From: Mycobacterium sp. MFM001
GTDB taxonomy: Bacteria; Actinomycetota; Actinomycetes; Mycobacteriales; Mycobacteriaceae
DNA length: 64,000 nt
Direction: 5' to 3'
Assembly: GCF_003402475.1 (NCBI RefSeq)
Contig: NZ_BFAB01000001.1
Location: forward strand, 634,776-698,775
Position numbers and translations under genes: made by a program. Position 1 is the stretch's first letter, and the number at the start of each line of letters is the position of its first letter. Shown piece after piece: positions 33,420 to 42,053 of this stretch. The notes under the pieces were generated by a model. It was given only the letters and a program-made list of their open reading frames with translations, did not search any database and was not told the origin of the DNA.

Positions 33420-33472
33420 TCGCAAGCGCGGCGGAGCCGGGCGCGGCGGGTCGCCGCCATGAAGCCCGGTCG

Positions 33473-33931
33473 GTGATTTCCGACGAAGACCTGATCCGCG
33501 CCGCGCTGGACGTTGCGACGACAGCGGGCCCGCGCGATGTCCCCGTAGGCGCGGTGGTCGTCGGCCCCGACGGCACCGAGCTGGCCTGGGCGGTGAACGC
33601 CCGGGAGGCCCTCGGCGATCCGACTGCGCATGCGGAAATCCTGGCGATGCGGGCCGCCGCCGGCGTGCTCGGCGACGGCTGGCGGCTGGAGGGTGCGACG
33701 CTGGCGGTCACCGTCGAGCCGTGCACGATGTGCGCCGGTGCGCTGGTGATGGCGCGGGTGGGACGGCTGGTGTTCGGGGCGTGGGAGCCCAAGACCGGCG
33801 CGGTCGGCTCGCTGTGGGACGTGGTGCGTGACCGGCGCCTCAACCACCGGCCCGAGGTGCGGGGCGGCGTGCTGGCCGACGAGTGCGCGGCGCTGCTGGA
33901 GGACTTCTTCGCCCGCCAGCGATTGGGGTGA
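33473..33931 (+). CDS. tadA: tRNA-specific adenosine deaminase TadA
   Basis: 152 aa from GTG 33473. Zinc-dependent deaminase: HAE motif at 53-55 (His ligand plus catalytic Glu55) and PCTMC with Cys84 and Cys87. It converts A34 of tRNA-Arg(ACG) to inosine; that tRNA is encoded at 4190-4262 in this window. Length equals Rv3752c. Follows its partner gene and precedes tRNA-Ser(CGA) by 29 bp. Confidence 0.88.
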   Translation: MISDEDLIRAALDVATTAGPRDVPVGAVVVGPDGTELAWAVNAREALGDPTAHAEILAMRAAAGVLGDGWRLEGATLAVTVEPCTMCAGALVMARVGRLVFGAWEPKTGAVGSLWDVVRDRRLNHRPEVRGGVLADECAALLEDFFARQRLG

Positions 33932-33960
33932 GCGGCCCGGCGTTCGGTAAGCTGTCCGGC

Positions 33961-34051
33961 GGTGGCGTGTCCGAGCGGCCTAAGGAGCACGCCTCGAAAG
34001 CGTGTGACGGGTAACCCCCGTCCGAGGGTTCAAATCCCTCCGCCACCGCCA
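33961..34051 (+). tRNA. tRNA-Ser(CGA)
   Basis: Acceptor GGTGGCG (33961-33967) pairs with CGCCACC (34041-34047), discriminator G34048 and an encoded CCA to 34051. Anticodon stem CACGC/GCGTG with loop CTCGAAA gives anticodon CGA (reads UCG). Long variable arm and T-loop GGTTCAAATCC. Confidence 0.95.
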
Positions 34052-34060
34052 AATTTTTCC

Positions 34061-34090
34061 AGCCAGTTCCGGTTAACCACCGGAACGGCT
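34061..34090. terminator. Hairpin after tRNA-Ser(CGA)
   Basis: GTTCCGGT (34066-34073) and ACCGGAAC (34079-34086) form a perfect 8-bp stem with a 5-nt loop. AGCC (34061-34064) and GGCT (34087-34090) extend it beyond a bulged A. The T-run lies before, not after, the stem. Probable transcription terminator of the tRNA. The remaining stretch to 34310 holds no gene I can support. Confidence 0.45.
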
Positions 34091-34310
34091 AGTTCGGCAT
34101 AAGTCCGGTGTGGTGTGTTGTGGCGCAACCTATTTCAGCTATCGATGGCAGGAATCTACCCCTCGGGCCGCCTTCTCGCGACGGCATTCACGGCGACTCG
34201 TCGCCAGCCACCGCGTCAACGAAGGTTCGTTTACCCTTTGCTACGGCGAGTAGGGTCAAAGCATCGGGGTCAGCGGGGGGCCAGCGGCGGCTAACCGCTT
34301 GGAGGAAACT

Positions 34311-35609
34311 GTGGACATCGTGCTCGGAGTGTCGATGGCACCCACCACTGTCCGCATGGTGCTGGTCGAAGGCGAAAACGCGGACGGCGCCACCGTCGAA
34401 GAGGACACGTTCGCGATCCCCGCGGGCGCCAACACCGCGCCGCCCACCAGCGCCGCCGACCAGGTGATCGCGGCGATCCTGGGCACCCGCGAAAGCGCGG
34501 CGGACGGCGGCCACCGGCTGGCTTCGACCGGCGTGACCTGGACCGACCCCATCGAAGCAAGCGCACTGCGAGATGTGCTGGCCGCCCGCAAGGTGGAAAA
34601 CGTCATGCTGGTGTCGGCGTTCCTGGCCGCGGCCGCGCTGGCCCAAACGGTCGGCTCCGCGATGGGCTACACGCACACCGGGTTGCTGTTCATCGAACCG
34701 GACAGCGCGACCCTGGCCGTCGTCGACTCCGCCGACGGTTCGATCACCGATGTGCACCGGGCAGTCCTGCCCGACGACGACACCCAGGCCGTCGCCCGGA
34801 TCACCGCGATGACCGCGGGTGCCGACGGCTTGCCGTCGCGGCCGGAGGGCCTGTTCGTGGTGGGCTCGGGCGTCGACGTCGGGATGATCAAGTCGGAGCT
34901 GGATGCGGCGACGACGCTCGCGGTCAGCGCCGCCGAGGAGCCGGAGACCGCGCTGGCCCGCGGTGCGGCGCTGGCGTCGGCGCACGCACCGCTCTTCGAA
35001 TCCTCGACCGCCGCGGTGGCCTACGCGCAAGACCCCGGCACCGGCCTGGCACCCGATGCCCAGCCGAACGACCACGGCCAGCCCCTCGCGTACAGCGCCG
35101 ACCCGGTCGACGAAGCCGACGAACTCGACTTCCACACCAATGCCGACCACCCGGAACGCAAGCCGTTTCTGGTGGCGCTGGGAGTGCTGACGATCTTCGT
35201 CGTCGGTGTTGCGGCACTGGCGATTGCGCTTGCCCTCGACATTCGGCCGCACGTCAACCAGCGGCCCAATCTGGGCCAAAGTGTCGTCGCCCCAACCAAA
35301 CAGGCGCCGCCACCCCAGCCGGCGCCCCCTCCCCAAGCGCCCGCGCCTGCGCCGGCGGCTCCCGCACCTGCTCCCGCGGCTCCGGCGCCCGCACCCGCGC
35401 CCGCGGCCCCGCCACCCCCGCCGGCGCTGCCGCCGCCGCCGGCGTTACCGGCCCCTCAACTACCCCCGCCGCCGCTGCCGGGGCCGGGCATTCCGGGCCC
35501 GAACCTTCCGGGTCCAAAGGTTCCTGGCCCCGGACTTCCGGGCCTGCCCCACGGCGGTGGCCCGCACGTTCCCGGACTGCCCGGTATCCCGGGCATACCC
35601 GGCCTGTAA
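34311..35609 (+). CDS. DUF7159-type membrane protein with Pro-rich C-terminus
   Basis: 432 aa from GTG 34311 with GGAGG 6 nt upstream. Residues 1-225 are a globular domain beginning VDIVLGVSMAPTTVRMVLVEG, resembling the actin-like/DUF7159 domain of mycobacterial membrane proteins. One transmembrane helix follows (about 285-307), so the N-domain is cytoplasmic. The outside part (about 320-432) is low complexity: alternating Ala-Pro, then Pro runs, then collagen-like PGP/LPG triplets ending GIPGIPGL. Function unknown; the tail could span peptidoglycan. Confidence 0.7.
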   Translation: MDIVLGVSMAPTTVRMVLVEGENADGATVEEDTFAIPAGANTAPPTSAADQVIAAILGTRESAADGGHRLASTGVTWTDPIEASALRDVLAARKVENVMLVSAFLAAAALAQTVGSAMGYTHTGLLFIEPDSATLAVVDSADGSITDVHRAVLPDDDTQAVARITAMTAGADGLPSRPEGLFVVGSGVDVGMIKSELDAATTLAVSAAEEPETALARGAALASAHAPLFESSTAAVAYAQDPGTGLAPDAQPNDHGQPLAYSADPVDEADELDFHTNADHPERKPFLVALGVLTIFVVGVAALAIALALDIRPHVNQRPNLGQSVVAPTKQAPPPQPAPPPQAPAPAPAAPAPAPAAPAPAPAPAAPPPPPALPPPPALPAPQLPPPPLPGPGIPGPNLPGPKVPGPGLPGLPHGGGPHVPGLPGIPGIPGL

Positions 35610-35676
35610 ACCGCTGGGCCAGTTGCTATTTGACCGATCTGGATGATGCGTTAGCCAGTCACGGTTTAATAGTTCA

Positions 35677-37038
35677 ATGGAGCTGATAACGCCCACCGAT
35701 TCGATATTTCTGCTGGGTGAATCTCGTGAGCACCCCATGCATGTCGGTGGCCTGCAACTGTTCGAGCCGCCCGAGGGCGCCGGACCCGAATTCGCCCGCG
35801 AGACCTACGAAGCTCTGGTCGCCAACACGGAATTCCAGCCCACCTTCCGTAAACGCCCGGCACGGATGTTCGGCGGAATCGCCAACATCGGCTGGGCCTA
35901 CGACGACGAGAACGACATCGACATCGACTACCACGTGCGGCGCTCGGCCCTACCGCCGCCTGGACGGGTCCGCGATCTGCTCGAACTGAGCTCCCTGCTG
36001 CACGGCAGCCTGCTCGACCGCCACCGCCCGTTGTGGGAAGGCCATTTCGTGGAGGGGCTGAGCGACGGGCGATTCGCCCTGTACACCAAGTTCCACCATG
36101 CGCTGATCGACGGCGTCTCGGCGCTCAAGCTGATGCAGCGCTCGCTGTCCACCGACCCCAATGACACAGAGCTGCGGGCGATCTGGAATCTGCCGCGCCG
36201 GCATCGCCAATCGCCGAGCCGATCCCGGTGGCAGACGATCACCCAATTGGCGGGATCAGTTGCCGCCCTTGGTCCTTCGACGTGGACGCTGGCTCGCGCC
36301 GCGCTGCTCGAGCAGCAGCTGACGCTGCCGTTCGCCGCACCCCGCACCATGCTCAACGTCCGTATCGGCGGCGCGCGCCGCGTTGCGGCGCAGTCGTATT
36401 CGCTGGACCGGGTGAAAAGCATCAAACAGGCCGCCGGTGTGACCGTCAACGACGTCGTGCTCGCGATGTGCGCGGGCGCGCTGCGCTACTACCTGGCGGA
36501 TCAGAATGCGTTGCCGGACACGCCATTGGTGGCAATGGTGCCGATCAGTCTGCGCAAAGAAGACGAGGCCGACAGCGGCGGCAACATGGTCGGCACCATC
36601 CTGTGCAACCTGGGCACGCACGTCGACGATCCGGCCCACCGGCTGCAGATCATCAGCGAGTCGATGCGCAAGAACAAGAAAGTTTTCTCCGAACTGCCGC
36701 GGCTACAGGCCTTGGCGCTGTCGGCCGTCATGATGGCGCCGTTGGCCCTGGCCGCGGTCCCGGGTTTCGTCTCGTCGGCACCGCCGCCGTTCAACATCGT
36801 GATCTCCAACGTGCCAGGGCCGACGCAGCCGATGTACTGGCGGGGCGCCCGGCTCGACGGCAACTATCCGCTGTCGATCGCCCTGGACGGGCAGGCGCTG
36901 AACATCACCGTGGTCAACAACGCCGGCAACCTCGACTTCGGTCTGGTCGGGTGCCGGCGCAGCGTGCCGCACCTGCAGCGTCTGCTCGGGCATCTGGAGA
37001 ACTCGCTCAAGGATTTGGAACGCGCGGTCGGGGTTTGA
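35677..37038 (+). CDS. Wax ester synthase/diacylglycerol acyltransferase (WS/DGAT)
   Basis: A 453-aa acyltransferase. Catalytic HHALIDG at 140-146 (HHxxxDG) in the N-terminal domain, and C-terminal VSNVPGPTQPMYWRGARL, characteristic of the family. It makes triacylglycerol or wax esters from acyl-CoA for storage lipid. Length is normal for mycobacterial Tgs proteins; which Tgs it equals cannot be told. The NUDIX gene starts 4 bp after. Confidence 0.88.
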   Translation: MELITPTDSIFLLGESREHPMHVGGLQLFEPPEGAGPEFARETYEALVANTEFQPTFRKRPARMFGGIANIGWAYDDENDIDIDYHVRRSALPPPGRVRDLLELSSLLHGSLLDRHRPLWEGHFVEGLSDGRFALYTKFHHALIDGVSALKLMQRSLSTDPNDTELRAIWNLPRRHRQSPSRSRWQTITQLAGSVAALGPSTWTLARAALLEQQLTLPFAAPRTMLNVRIGGARRVAAQSYSLDRVKSIKQAAGVTVNDVVLAMCAGALRYYLADQNALPDTPLVAMVPISLRKEDEADSGGNMVGTILCNLGTHVDDPAHRLQIISESMRKNKKVFSELPRLQALALSAVMMAPLALAAVPGFVSSAPPPFNIVISNVPGPTQPMYWRGARLDGNYPLSIALDGQALNITVVNNAGNLDFGLVGCRRSVPHLQRLLGHLENSLKDLERAVGV

Positions 37039-37042
37039 CCGC

Positions 37043-37507
37043 GTGCCGAAGCTCAGTGCGGGACTGCTGTTGTACCGCGTGCGCGACGGGGTTGTCGAGG
37101 TGCTGATCGGGCATCCGGGCGGGCCGTTCTGGGCCCGCAAGGACGAGGGCGCGTGGTCGATCCCGAAAGGGGAGTACAGCGACGGCGAAGATCCCTGGGT
37201 GGTCGCCCAACGCGAATTCGAAGAAGAACTCGGCCTGCCGGTGCCGGCCGGGCCGCGCATCGACTTCGAGCCACTCAAACAGCCCAGCGGCAAGGTGATC
37301 ACCGCGTTCGCGGTGCAAGCCGATCTCGACGTCACCGACGCACACAGCAATACCTTCGAACTGGAATGGCCCAAAGGCTCCGGAACCCTCAAGGAATTCC
37401 CCGAGATCGATCGGGTCGGCTGGTTCCCGGTGGCGCAGGCCAGAGCCAAGCTGCTCAAGGGCCAACGTCCGTTCCTGGACCGGCTGATGTCGGCCCTGGC
37501 CGACTGA
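37043..37507 (+). CDS. NUDIX hydrolase
   Basis: 154 aa, GTG start. A Nudix box at 43-65 with the core REFEEELG intact, so a metal-dependent pyrophosphatase. N-terminal SAGLLLYRVRDGVVEVLIGHPGGPFW and the later KQPSGKVITAFAV are typical of the small family acting on nucleoside or sugar diphosphates; exact substrate unknown. Probably co-transcribed with the WS/DGAT gene. Confidence 0.82.
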   Translation: MPKLSAGLLLYRVRDGVVEVLIGHPGGPFWARKDEGAWSIPKGEYSDGEDPWVVAQREFEEELGLPVPAGPRIDFEPLKQPSGKVITAFAVQADLDVTDAHSNTFELEWPKGSGTLKEFPEIDRVGWFPVAQARAKLLKGQRPFLDRLMSALAD

Positions 37508-37528
37508 ACTAGCGGTATCTTCAAGGCC

Positions 37529-38434
37529 ATGCAAACATTGCGAACACCCGACGAGCGGTTCGCGGACATTCCTGAATTCCCTTACACGCCAAGGTATTAC
37601 GATATCTCCGACGACGACGGCGGTACGCTGCGGATGGCCTGGGTGCAAGACGGGCCCGACGACGCCGACCCGGTACTCATGCTGCATGGCGAGCCGTCGT
37701 GGTCGTTCCTGTACCGCAAAATGATCCCGGTGCTGACCGAGGCCGGGCGTCGAGTCGTCTGCCCGGACCTGGTCGGATTCGGTCGCTCCGACAAGCCCAC
37801 GCGACGCGAAGACCACACCTACGCGCGTCACGTCGAGTGGGTGCGCAGCCTGGTTTTCGACGTGCTGGATCTGCAGCGGGTGACCCTGGTCGGCCAGGAC
37901 TGGGGCGGGCTGATCGGGCTGCGGCTGGCCGCCGAACATCCGGACCGGTTCAGCCGGATCGTCGTCGCCAACACCGGCCTGCCGACCGGCGATATCCCGA
38001 TGCCGGACATCTGGTGGCAGTTCCGCGAAGCCATCCAGGGCCTGCCGTCGCTGGACATCGGCCGGTTCGTGCAGTCCGGGTGTCGCCGACCGATGAGCGA
38101 GGCGGTGCGGGCGGCGTACGACGCGCCGTTTCCCGACGACTCGTATTGCGCCGCACCGCGAGCCATGCCCGGCCTGGTGCCCACCTCACCCGACGACCCG
38201 GCCGCCCCCGCCAACCGGTCGGCGTGGGCCACGCTGTGCGAAAGCCCGACGCCAATGCTGGTCGCATTTAGCGACGGCGACCCGATCACCGGCGCGATGG
38301 CGCCCATCTTCCAACGCCAGATGCGCGGCGCTCAGGGCATCGACCACCCGGTGGTGCACAACGCCGGGCACTTCCTGCAGGAAGACGCCGGCGAAGAGCT
38401 GGCCGGCTACATCGTCGATTTCCTACGCAGCTGA
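37529..38434 (+). CDS. Haloalkane dehalogenase
   Basis: A 301-aa alpha/beta hydrolase close to mycobacterial DhmA/Rv2296-type enzymes. Nucleophile Asp124 in VGQDWGG, with Trp125 as a halide-stabilising residue; HGEPSWSFLYR at 53-63 forms the oxyanion region; C-terminal HNAGHFLQED holds the catalytic His. It converts haloalkanes to alcohols. Epoxide hydrolases share the fold, but GQDWGG plus HGEP favours dehalogenase. Confidence 0.82.
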   Translation: MQTLRTPDERFADIPEFPYTPRYYDISDDDGGTLRMAWVQDGPDDADPVLMLHGEPSWSFLYRKMIPVLTEAGRRVVCPDLVGFGRSDKPTRREDHTYARHVEWVRSLVFDVLDLQRVTLVGQDWGGLIGLRLAAEHPDRFSRIVVANTGLPTGDIPMPDIWWQFREAIQGLPSLDIGRFVQSGCRRPMSEAVRAAYDAPFPDDSYCAAPRAMPGLVPTSPDDPAAPANRSAWATLCESPTPMLVAFSDGDPITGAMAPIFQRQMRGAQGIDHPVVHNAGHFLQEDAGEELAGYIVDFLRS

Positions 38435-38454
38435 CCCACTACACCTCGCCGAAT

Positions 38455-38501
38455 GGCCAGTTATTGCACGCTTTTCGCAAATTCGCGTGTCATAAGTGGC
38501 C
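38455..38501. repeat. Long imperfect inverted repeat between convergent genes
   Basis: The 17-nt arm 38455-38471 (GGCCAGTTATTGCACGC) pairs with 38485-38501 with 14 of 17 matches and a 13-nt loop. It sits between the stops of the dehalogenase and the prohead-protease-like gene, so it may be a two-way terminator. Confidence 0.5.
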
Positions 38502-38516
38502 GCTCGACGCTCGCGG

Positions 38517-38885
38517 TTAGTTGCGTTCCCACGGCGGGGTTTCGTCCATCTTCTTGTAGTACTTGGCCAGATGGCTCTTGACCCGATCGATGTCGCTCTT
38601 AGGCAGGTCGATGCCGCCGCGTGCGCCGTCCATGATCGCGCCGGCGATCATCACCCCGCGCGGTACCACCTTGAGCTTGCCGCCGATCACGTCGGCGATC
38701 AGTAGCTTGTACGCGGTGAAGTTGTCTTTGTTGTCGCTGTCGTACCAGACGTGTGCGTCGCGGTATTTCTGATTCGGTTTGTCCTGCGCGTCGGCCCATT
38801 TACGGACGCGCTTCTCGGCGGCGCCGCCGTCCCATTTGCGGTCACGGTCGGCCAACGGCAGGTCTTTGAACGCTGTCACTGACAT
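38517..38885 (-). CDS. Phage-protease-associated domain protein, 122 aa
   Basis: 122 aa from ATG 38885; the frame continues upstream but ATG 38885 precedes the conserved start (TAFKDLPLADRDRKWDGGAA). The protein has the pattern found next to or fused with phage prohead proteases and MuF proteins: WDG..A..R.R.WA, NFTAYKLLIADVIGGKLKVVPRG, AIMDGARGGIDLP, and a closing HLAKYYKKMDETPPW. No protease residues are present. It stands alone in the chromosome, 3 kb left of the integrated element. Function unknown. Confidence 0.6.
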   Translation of the reverse strand: MSVTAFKDLPLADRDRKWDGGAAEKRVRKWADAQDKPNQKYRDAHVWYDSDNKDNFTAYKLLIADVIGGKLKVVPRGVMIAGAIMDGARGGIDLPKSDIDRVKSHLAKYYKKMDETPPWERN

Positions 38886-38923
38886 GTATGTCGCGTGCCC
38901 GATGACGGTGCAGGATAAACACT

Positions 38924-39883
38924 GTGGCGCTCTCAACGCCGTTGACCCAGATGTTCGGCATCGACTATCCGATCGTGTCCGCGCCGATGGATACGGTCGC
39001 CGGCGGTGAGCTGGCCGGTGCAGTCAGCGGCGCGGGAGGGCTCGGCCTGATCGGCGGCGGCTACGGGGACAAGGATTGGTTGGCCCGCCAGTTCGACCTG
39101 GCCACCGGGTCGCGAGTCGGCTGCGGATTCATCACCTGGTCGCTGGCGCAGCAGCCGCAGCTGCTCGATCTCGCCTTGGACCGCGAGCCGGTCGCGGTCA
39201 TGCTGTCGTTCGGTGATCCGGCTCCCTTTGCCGACAGGATCAAGTCGGCCGGCACACGGCTGATCTGCCAAATCCAAAACCGTGCGCACGCCGAGCGAGC
39301 CCTGCAGGTCGGCGCCGACGTGCTGGTGGCCCAGGGCAGCGAAGCCGGCGGACACGGCTACGGGCCGCGCTCCACGCTGACCCTGGTACCCGAAATCGTC
39401 GACCTGGTCGCAAGCCGCGGAACTGACACCCCGGTACTCGCCGCGGGAGGCATCGCCGACGGCCGCGGCCTGGCCGCGGCGTTGATGCTGGGCGCGGCCG
39501 GGGTATTGGTCGGCACGCGTTTTTATGCCACCGTCGAAGCGCTCTCGACACCGCAAGCTCGAGACCGTGTTGTCGCGGCGACCGGCGACGACACCTGCCG
39601 CACCACGATCTACGACCAATTGCGGCGCTACCCCTGGCCGGACGGGCACACGATGAGCGTGCTCCGCAACAGCTTGACCGACCGATTCGAGGACGGCGAA
39701 GTCGATACGCCCCGCATCGAGGAGTATCAGCGAGCCGTCGCCGCGCACGACTACACGATCGCCAACGTCACCGTTGGTCAGGCCGTCGGCATGGTCAACG
39801 CCGCCGTATCGGCCGCGAACGTGGTTACCGGCATGGCCCGGCAGGCCGCCGCTGCGCTGGCACGGGGTTCAGCCGCGACCTAG
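38924..39883 (+). CDS. Nitronate monooxygenase (2-nitropropane dioxygenase-like)
   Basis: A 319-aa FMN-dependent TIM barrel: QMFGIDYPIVSAPM, GAGGLGLIGGGYG, LVAQGSEAGGHGYG, AAGGIADGRGLAAAL and VGTRFYAT phosphate-binding region. It oxidises alkyl nitronates, protecting against propionate-3-nitronate; some relatives are enoyl reductases. GTG start 38924. Its end overlaps that of ligC by 15 bp. Confidence 0.83.
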   Translation: MALSTPLTQMFGIDYPIVSAPMDTVAGGELAGAVSGAGGLGLIGGGYGDKDWLARQFDLATGSRVGCGFITWSLAQQPQLLDLALDREPVAVMLSFGDPAPFADRIKSAGTRLICQIQNRAHAERALQVGADVLVAQGSEAGGHGYGPRSTLTLVPEIVDLVASRGTDTPVLAAGGIADGRGLAAALMLGAAGVLVGTRFYATVEALSTPQARDRVVAATGDDTCRTTIYDQLRRYPWPDGHTMSVLRNSLTDRFEDGEVDTPRIEEYQRAVAAHDYTIANVTVGQAVGMVNAAVSAANVVTGMARQAAAALARGSAAT

Positions 39884-40939
39884 GCCCGGCACGATGTCGC
39901 CCAGGCTGAAGGTGAGCGGCCGCTCGAGTTGAGCGTAAGTGCACGAGCGTGGCTCGCGGTCGGGCCGCCAACGCTTGAATTGCGCTGTGTGGCGGAATCT
40001 TTCGCCTTCCATGTAGTCGTACCGCACCTCGACCACCCGCTCGGGCCTCAGCGGTACGAAGGAGAGGTCCTTGCCGGCGTTCCAGCGGGAGTACTCGTTC
40101 TTGCGTGGGGTGCGCTGGCCTGCTTCGTGGGCGGCCCAGTTCCACGGGTGGCCGTCGAATGTGGTGACGAGCGGCTGCAATTCGGTGAACAAGCGCCGCC
40201 GTTCGGCCATCGGGAAGGCGCCGATGACGCCGACGGAAGCGAGGGTGCCGTCGTCCTTGTAGAGGCCCAGCAGCAGCGAGCCGATTGCGTCGCCGCCGGA
40301 CTTGTGTACGCGATAGCCGGCCACCACGCAGTCGGCGGTGCGTTCGTGTTTGACCTTGAACATCACCCGTTTGTCTGGTTGATAGGTGAGGCTCAGCGGC
40401 TTGGCAATGAGCCCGTCGAGACCGGCGCCCTCGAATTCGTCGAACCAGCGTTGGGCCGTCGCCAGATCGGTGGTCGCCGGTGTCAGGTGAATGGAGGGAC
40501 CGGAGTCGGCTAACGCGTCGACGAGTGCGGCGCGACGCTCCTCGAACGGCCGCCCGGTGTAGTCGTCGTCGCCGAGAGCCAGCAAGTCGAACGCGATGAA
40601 CGAAGCCGGCGTCTTCTCGGCGAGCATCCGCACCCGCGAATCGGCCGGGTGGATGCGCTGTTGCAGCGCCTCGAAATCCAAGCCGTGGTCGGTGGCGATG
40701 ATGATCTCCCCGTCGATCACACACTGCTCGGGCAGCTCGGCTTTGATCGCTGCGACGAGTTCGGGGAAGTAGCGGGTCATCGGCCGCTCGTTGCGGCTGC
40801 CGAGTTCGACGTCGTCGCGGTCGCGGAAGCATATCGACCTGAACCCGTCCCACTTGGGCTCGTAGGACGCGTCGGGCGGGATCGACGCGACCGGTTTGGC
40901 CAGCATCGGCGAAACCGGCGGCATGACAGGCAGGTCCAT
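39869..40939 (-). CDS. ligC: ATP-dependent DNA ligase LigC
   Basis: A 356-aa ATP-dependent ligase. Nucleotidyl-transfer Lys29 in KWDGFR, then motifs III (FIAFDLLAL), IV (GLDGLIAKPL) and V (VMFKVKHERTADCVV), followed by an OB-fold domain. Close to LigC of M. tuberculosis (Rv3731, 358 aa), used in base excision repair and backup end joining. Divergent from the prim-pol gene with a 24-bp gap, a known functional pairing. Confidence 0.88.
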   Translation of the reverse strand: MDLPVMPPVSPMLAKPVASIPPDASYEPKWDGFRSICFRDRDDVELGSRNERPMTRYFPELVAAIKAELPEQCVIDGEIIIATDHGLDFEALQQRIHPADSRVRMLAEKTPASFIAFDLLALGDDDYTGRPFEERRAALVDALADSGPSIHLTPATTDLATAQRWFDEFEGAGLDGLIAKPLSLTYQPDKRVMFKVKHERTADCVVAGYRVHKSGGDAIGSLLLGLYKDDGTLASVGVIGAFPMAERRRLFTELQPLVTTFDGHPWNWAAHEAGQRTPRKNEYSRWNAGKDLSFVPLRPERVVEVRYDYMEGERFRHTAQFKRWRPDREPRSCTYAQLERPLTFSLGDIVPGLGRG

Positions 40940-40963
40940 GGACTCATTGTGCTGGAATCAGGT

Positions 40964-42004
40964 ATGGCTGCGGCAGCAGAGGAACTCGACGTCGACGGGG
41001 TCACGGTCCGGCTGACCAACCCGGACAAGGTGTACTACCCAAAGCTCGGCTCGGCTGGTACCAAACGCAAGCTCGTCGAGTACTACCTGGCGGTGGCGCG
41101 CGGACCGATGCTGTCCGCGTTGCGCGACCGGCCAACCCATTTACAGCGGTTTCCCGACGGCATCGACGGCGAGGAGATCTACCAGAAGCGGATTCCGCAG
41201 CATCATCCCGATTATCTGCAGACCTGCCGCGTCACCTTCCCGTCGGGACGGACCGCCGACGCGCTGAAGGTGACCCATCCGTCGTCGATCGTGTGGGCCG
41301 CTCAGATGGGCACGATCACGCTGCATCCATGGCAGGTGCGCTGCCCGGACACCGAACACCCCGACGAGCTGCGTGTCGACCTGGATCCGCAGCCGGGCAC
41401 CGGTTTCCGGGAGGCCAGCGCCATCGCGATCGATGTGCTCAAGCCGGTGCTCGACGAGCTCGGCCTGGTCGGCTACCCGAAAACCTCCGGCGGACGTGGC
41501 GTGCATGTGTTCCTGCGGATCGCGACGGAATGGGACTTCATCGCCGTACGCCGGGCGGGGATCGCGCTGGCGCGTGAGGTGGAGCGGCGCGCACCCGACG
41601 CGGTCACGACGTCGTGGTGGAAAGAGGAACGCGGCAGGCGGGTATTCATCGACTTCAACCAGAACGCGCGCGACCGCACCTTCGCCTCGGCCTACTCGGC
41701 GCGCAAGACACCGATCGCGACGGTGTCCACGCCGCTGACATGGGCGGAGCTCGCCGACGCCGATCCCGACGACTACACGATTGCGACAGTGCCGAATTTC
41801 GTTGCGGGACGCGATGATCCGTGGGCGGACATCGATTCGGCCAAGCAGTCGATCACCCCGCTGCTGGATATGGTCGCCGCCGACGAGGAGCGCGGCCTCG
41901 GCGATATGCCCTACCCGCCGAACTACCCGAAGATGCCGGGCGAGCCGAAAAGGGTTCAGGCGTCACGAAATGCCGATCTAAGCAGGAGAAACAACCGGGA
42001 CTGA
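40964..42004 (+). CDS. LigD-type polymerase Prim-PolC, C-terminus replaced by element
   Basis: 346 aa from ATG 40964. AEP-family polymerase: DLDPQPG metal motif at 139-144, SGGRGVHVFLRI, and HPSSIVWAAQMG. It fills short gaps with preference for ribonucleotides and works with LigC (Rv3730c/Rv3731 pairing). The last 14 residues after KRVQ (ASRNADLSRRNNRD) come from the integrated element; the sequence after the right repeat encodes PSKDTDRKRT and a stop, which I take as the original C-terminus. The host protein would have been 342 aa. All catalytic parts are untouched, so activity is probably retained. Confidence 0.87.
   Translation: MAAAAEELDVDGVTVRLTNPDKVYYPKLGSAGTKRKLVEYYLAVARGPMLSALRDRPTHLQRFPDGIDGEEIYQKRIPQHHPDYLQTCRVTFPSGRTADALKVTHPSSIVWAAQMGTITLHPWQVRCPDTEHPDELRVDLDPQPGTGFREASAIAIDVLKPVLDELGLVGYPKTSGGRGVHVFLRIATEWDFIAVRRAGIALAREVERRAPDAVTTSWWKEERGRRVFIDFNQNARDRTFASAYSARKTPIATVSTPLTWAELADADPDDYTIATVPNFVAGRDDPWADIDSAKQSITPLLDMVAADEERGLGDMPYPPNYPKMPGEPKRVQASRNADLSRRNNRD
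41926..41959 (+). other. attL
   Basis: Left 34-bp copy: begins CCCGAAGATGCCGGG and ends CCGAAAAGGGTTCAG; it differs from the right copy only at 41944 (G, versus A at 51857). It lies within codons for PKMPGEPKRVQ of prim-PolC. The crossover lies either in the first 18 or the last 15 identical bases. Confidence 0.85.
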
Positions 42005-42010
42005 GCATTG

Positions 42011-42033
42011 CGCTTACAGAGCATAACGCTTAC
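42011..42033 (+). repeat. Two CGCTTAC direct repeats near attL
   Basis: CGCTTAC occurs at 42011-42017 and 42027-42033, a 16-bp period, between attL and the integrase start. Short paired repeats beside att are often arm-type integrase or excisionase sites. Only two copies, so weak evidence. Confidence 0.35.
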
Positions 42034-42041
42034 TCGCCTGA

Positions 42042-42047
42042 TAACCT
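42042..42047 (+). promoter_or_regulatory. -10 element of integrase gene, predicted leaderless
   Basis: TAACCT fits TANNNT and lies 6 nt before ATG 42054; no Shine-Dalgarno sequence precedes the start. The predicted transcript would begin at or beside the A of the start codon. Confidence 0.4.
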
Positions 42048-42053
42048 AGGCAA

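Noticed and set aside
33961..34310. tRNA-Ser(CGA) as an att site of a mobile element
   Set aside because: No integrase, repeat of the tRNA 3' end or foreign genes follow; the next genes are ordinary mycobacterial ones.
38517..38885. Treating the phage-type domain gene as part of the integrated element
   Set aside because: It lies outside the direct repeats, beyond nitronate monooxygenase, ligC and prim-pol, which are core genes.
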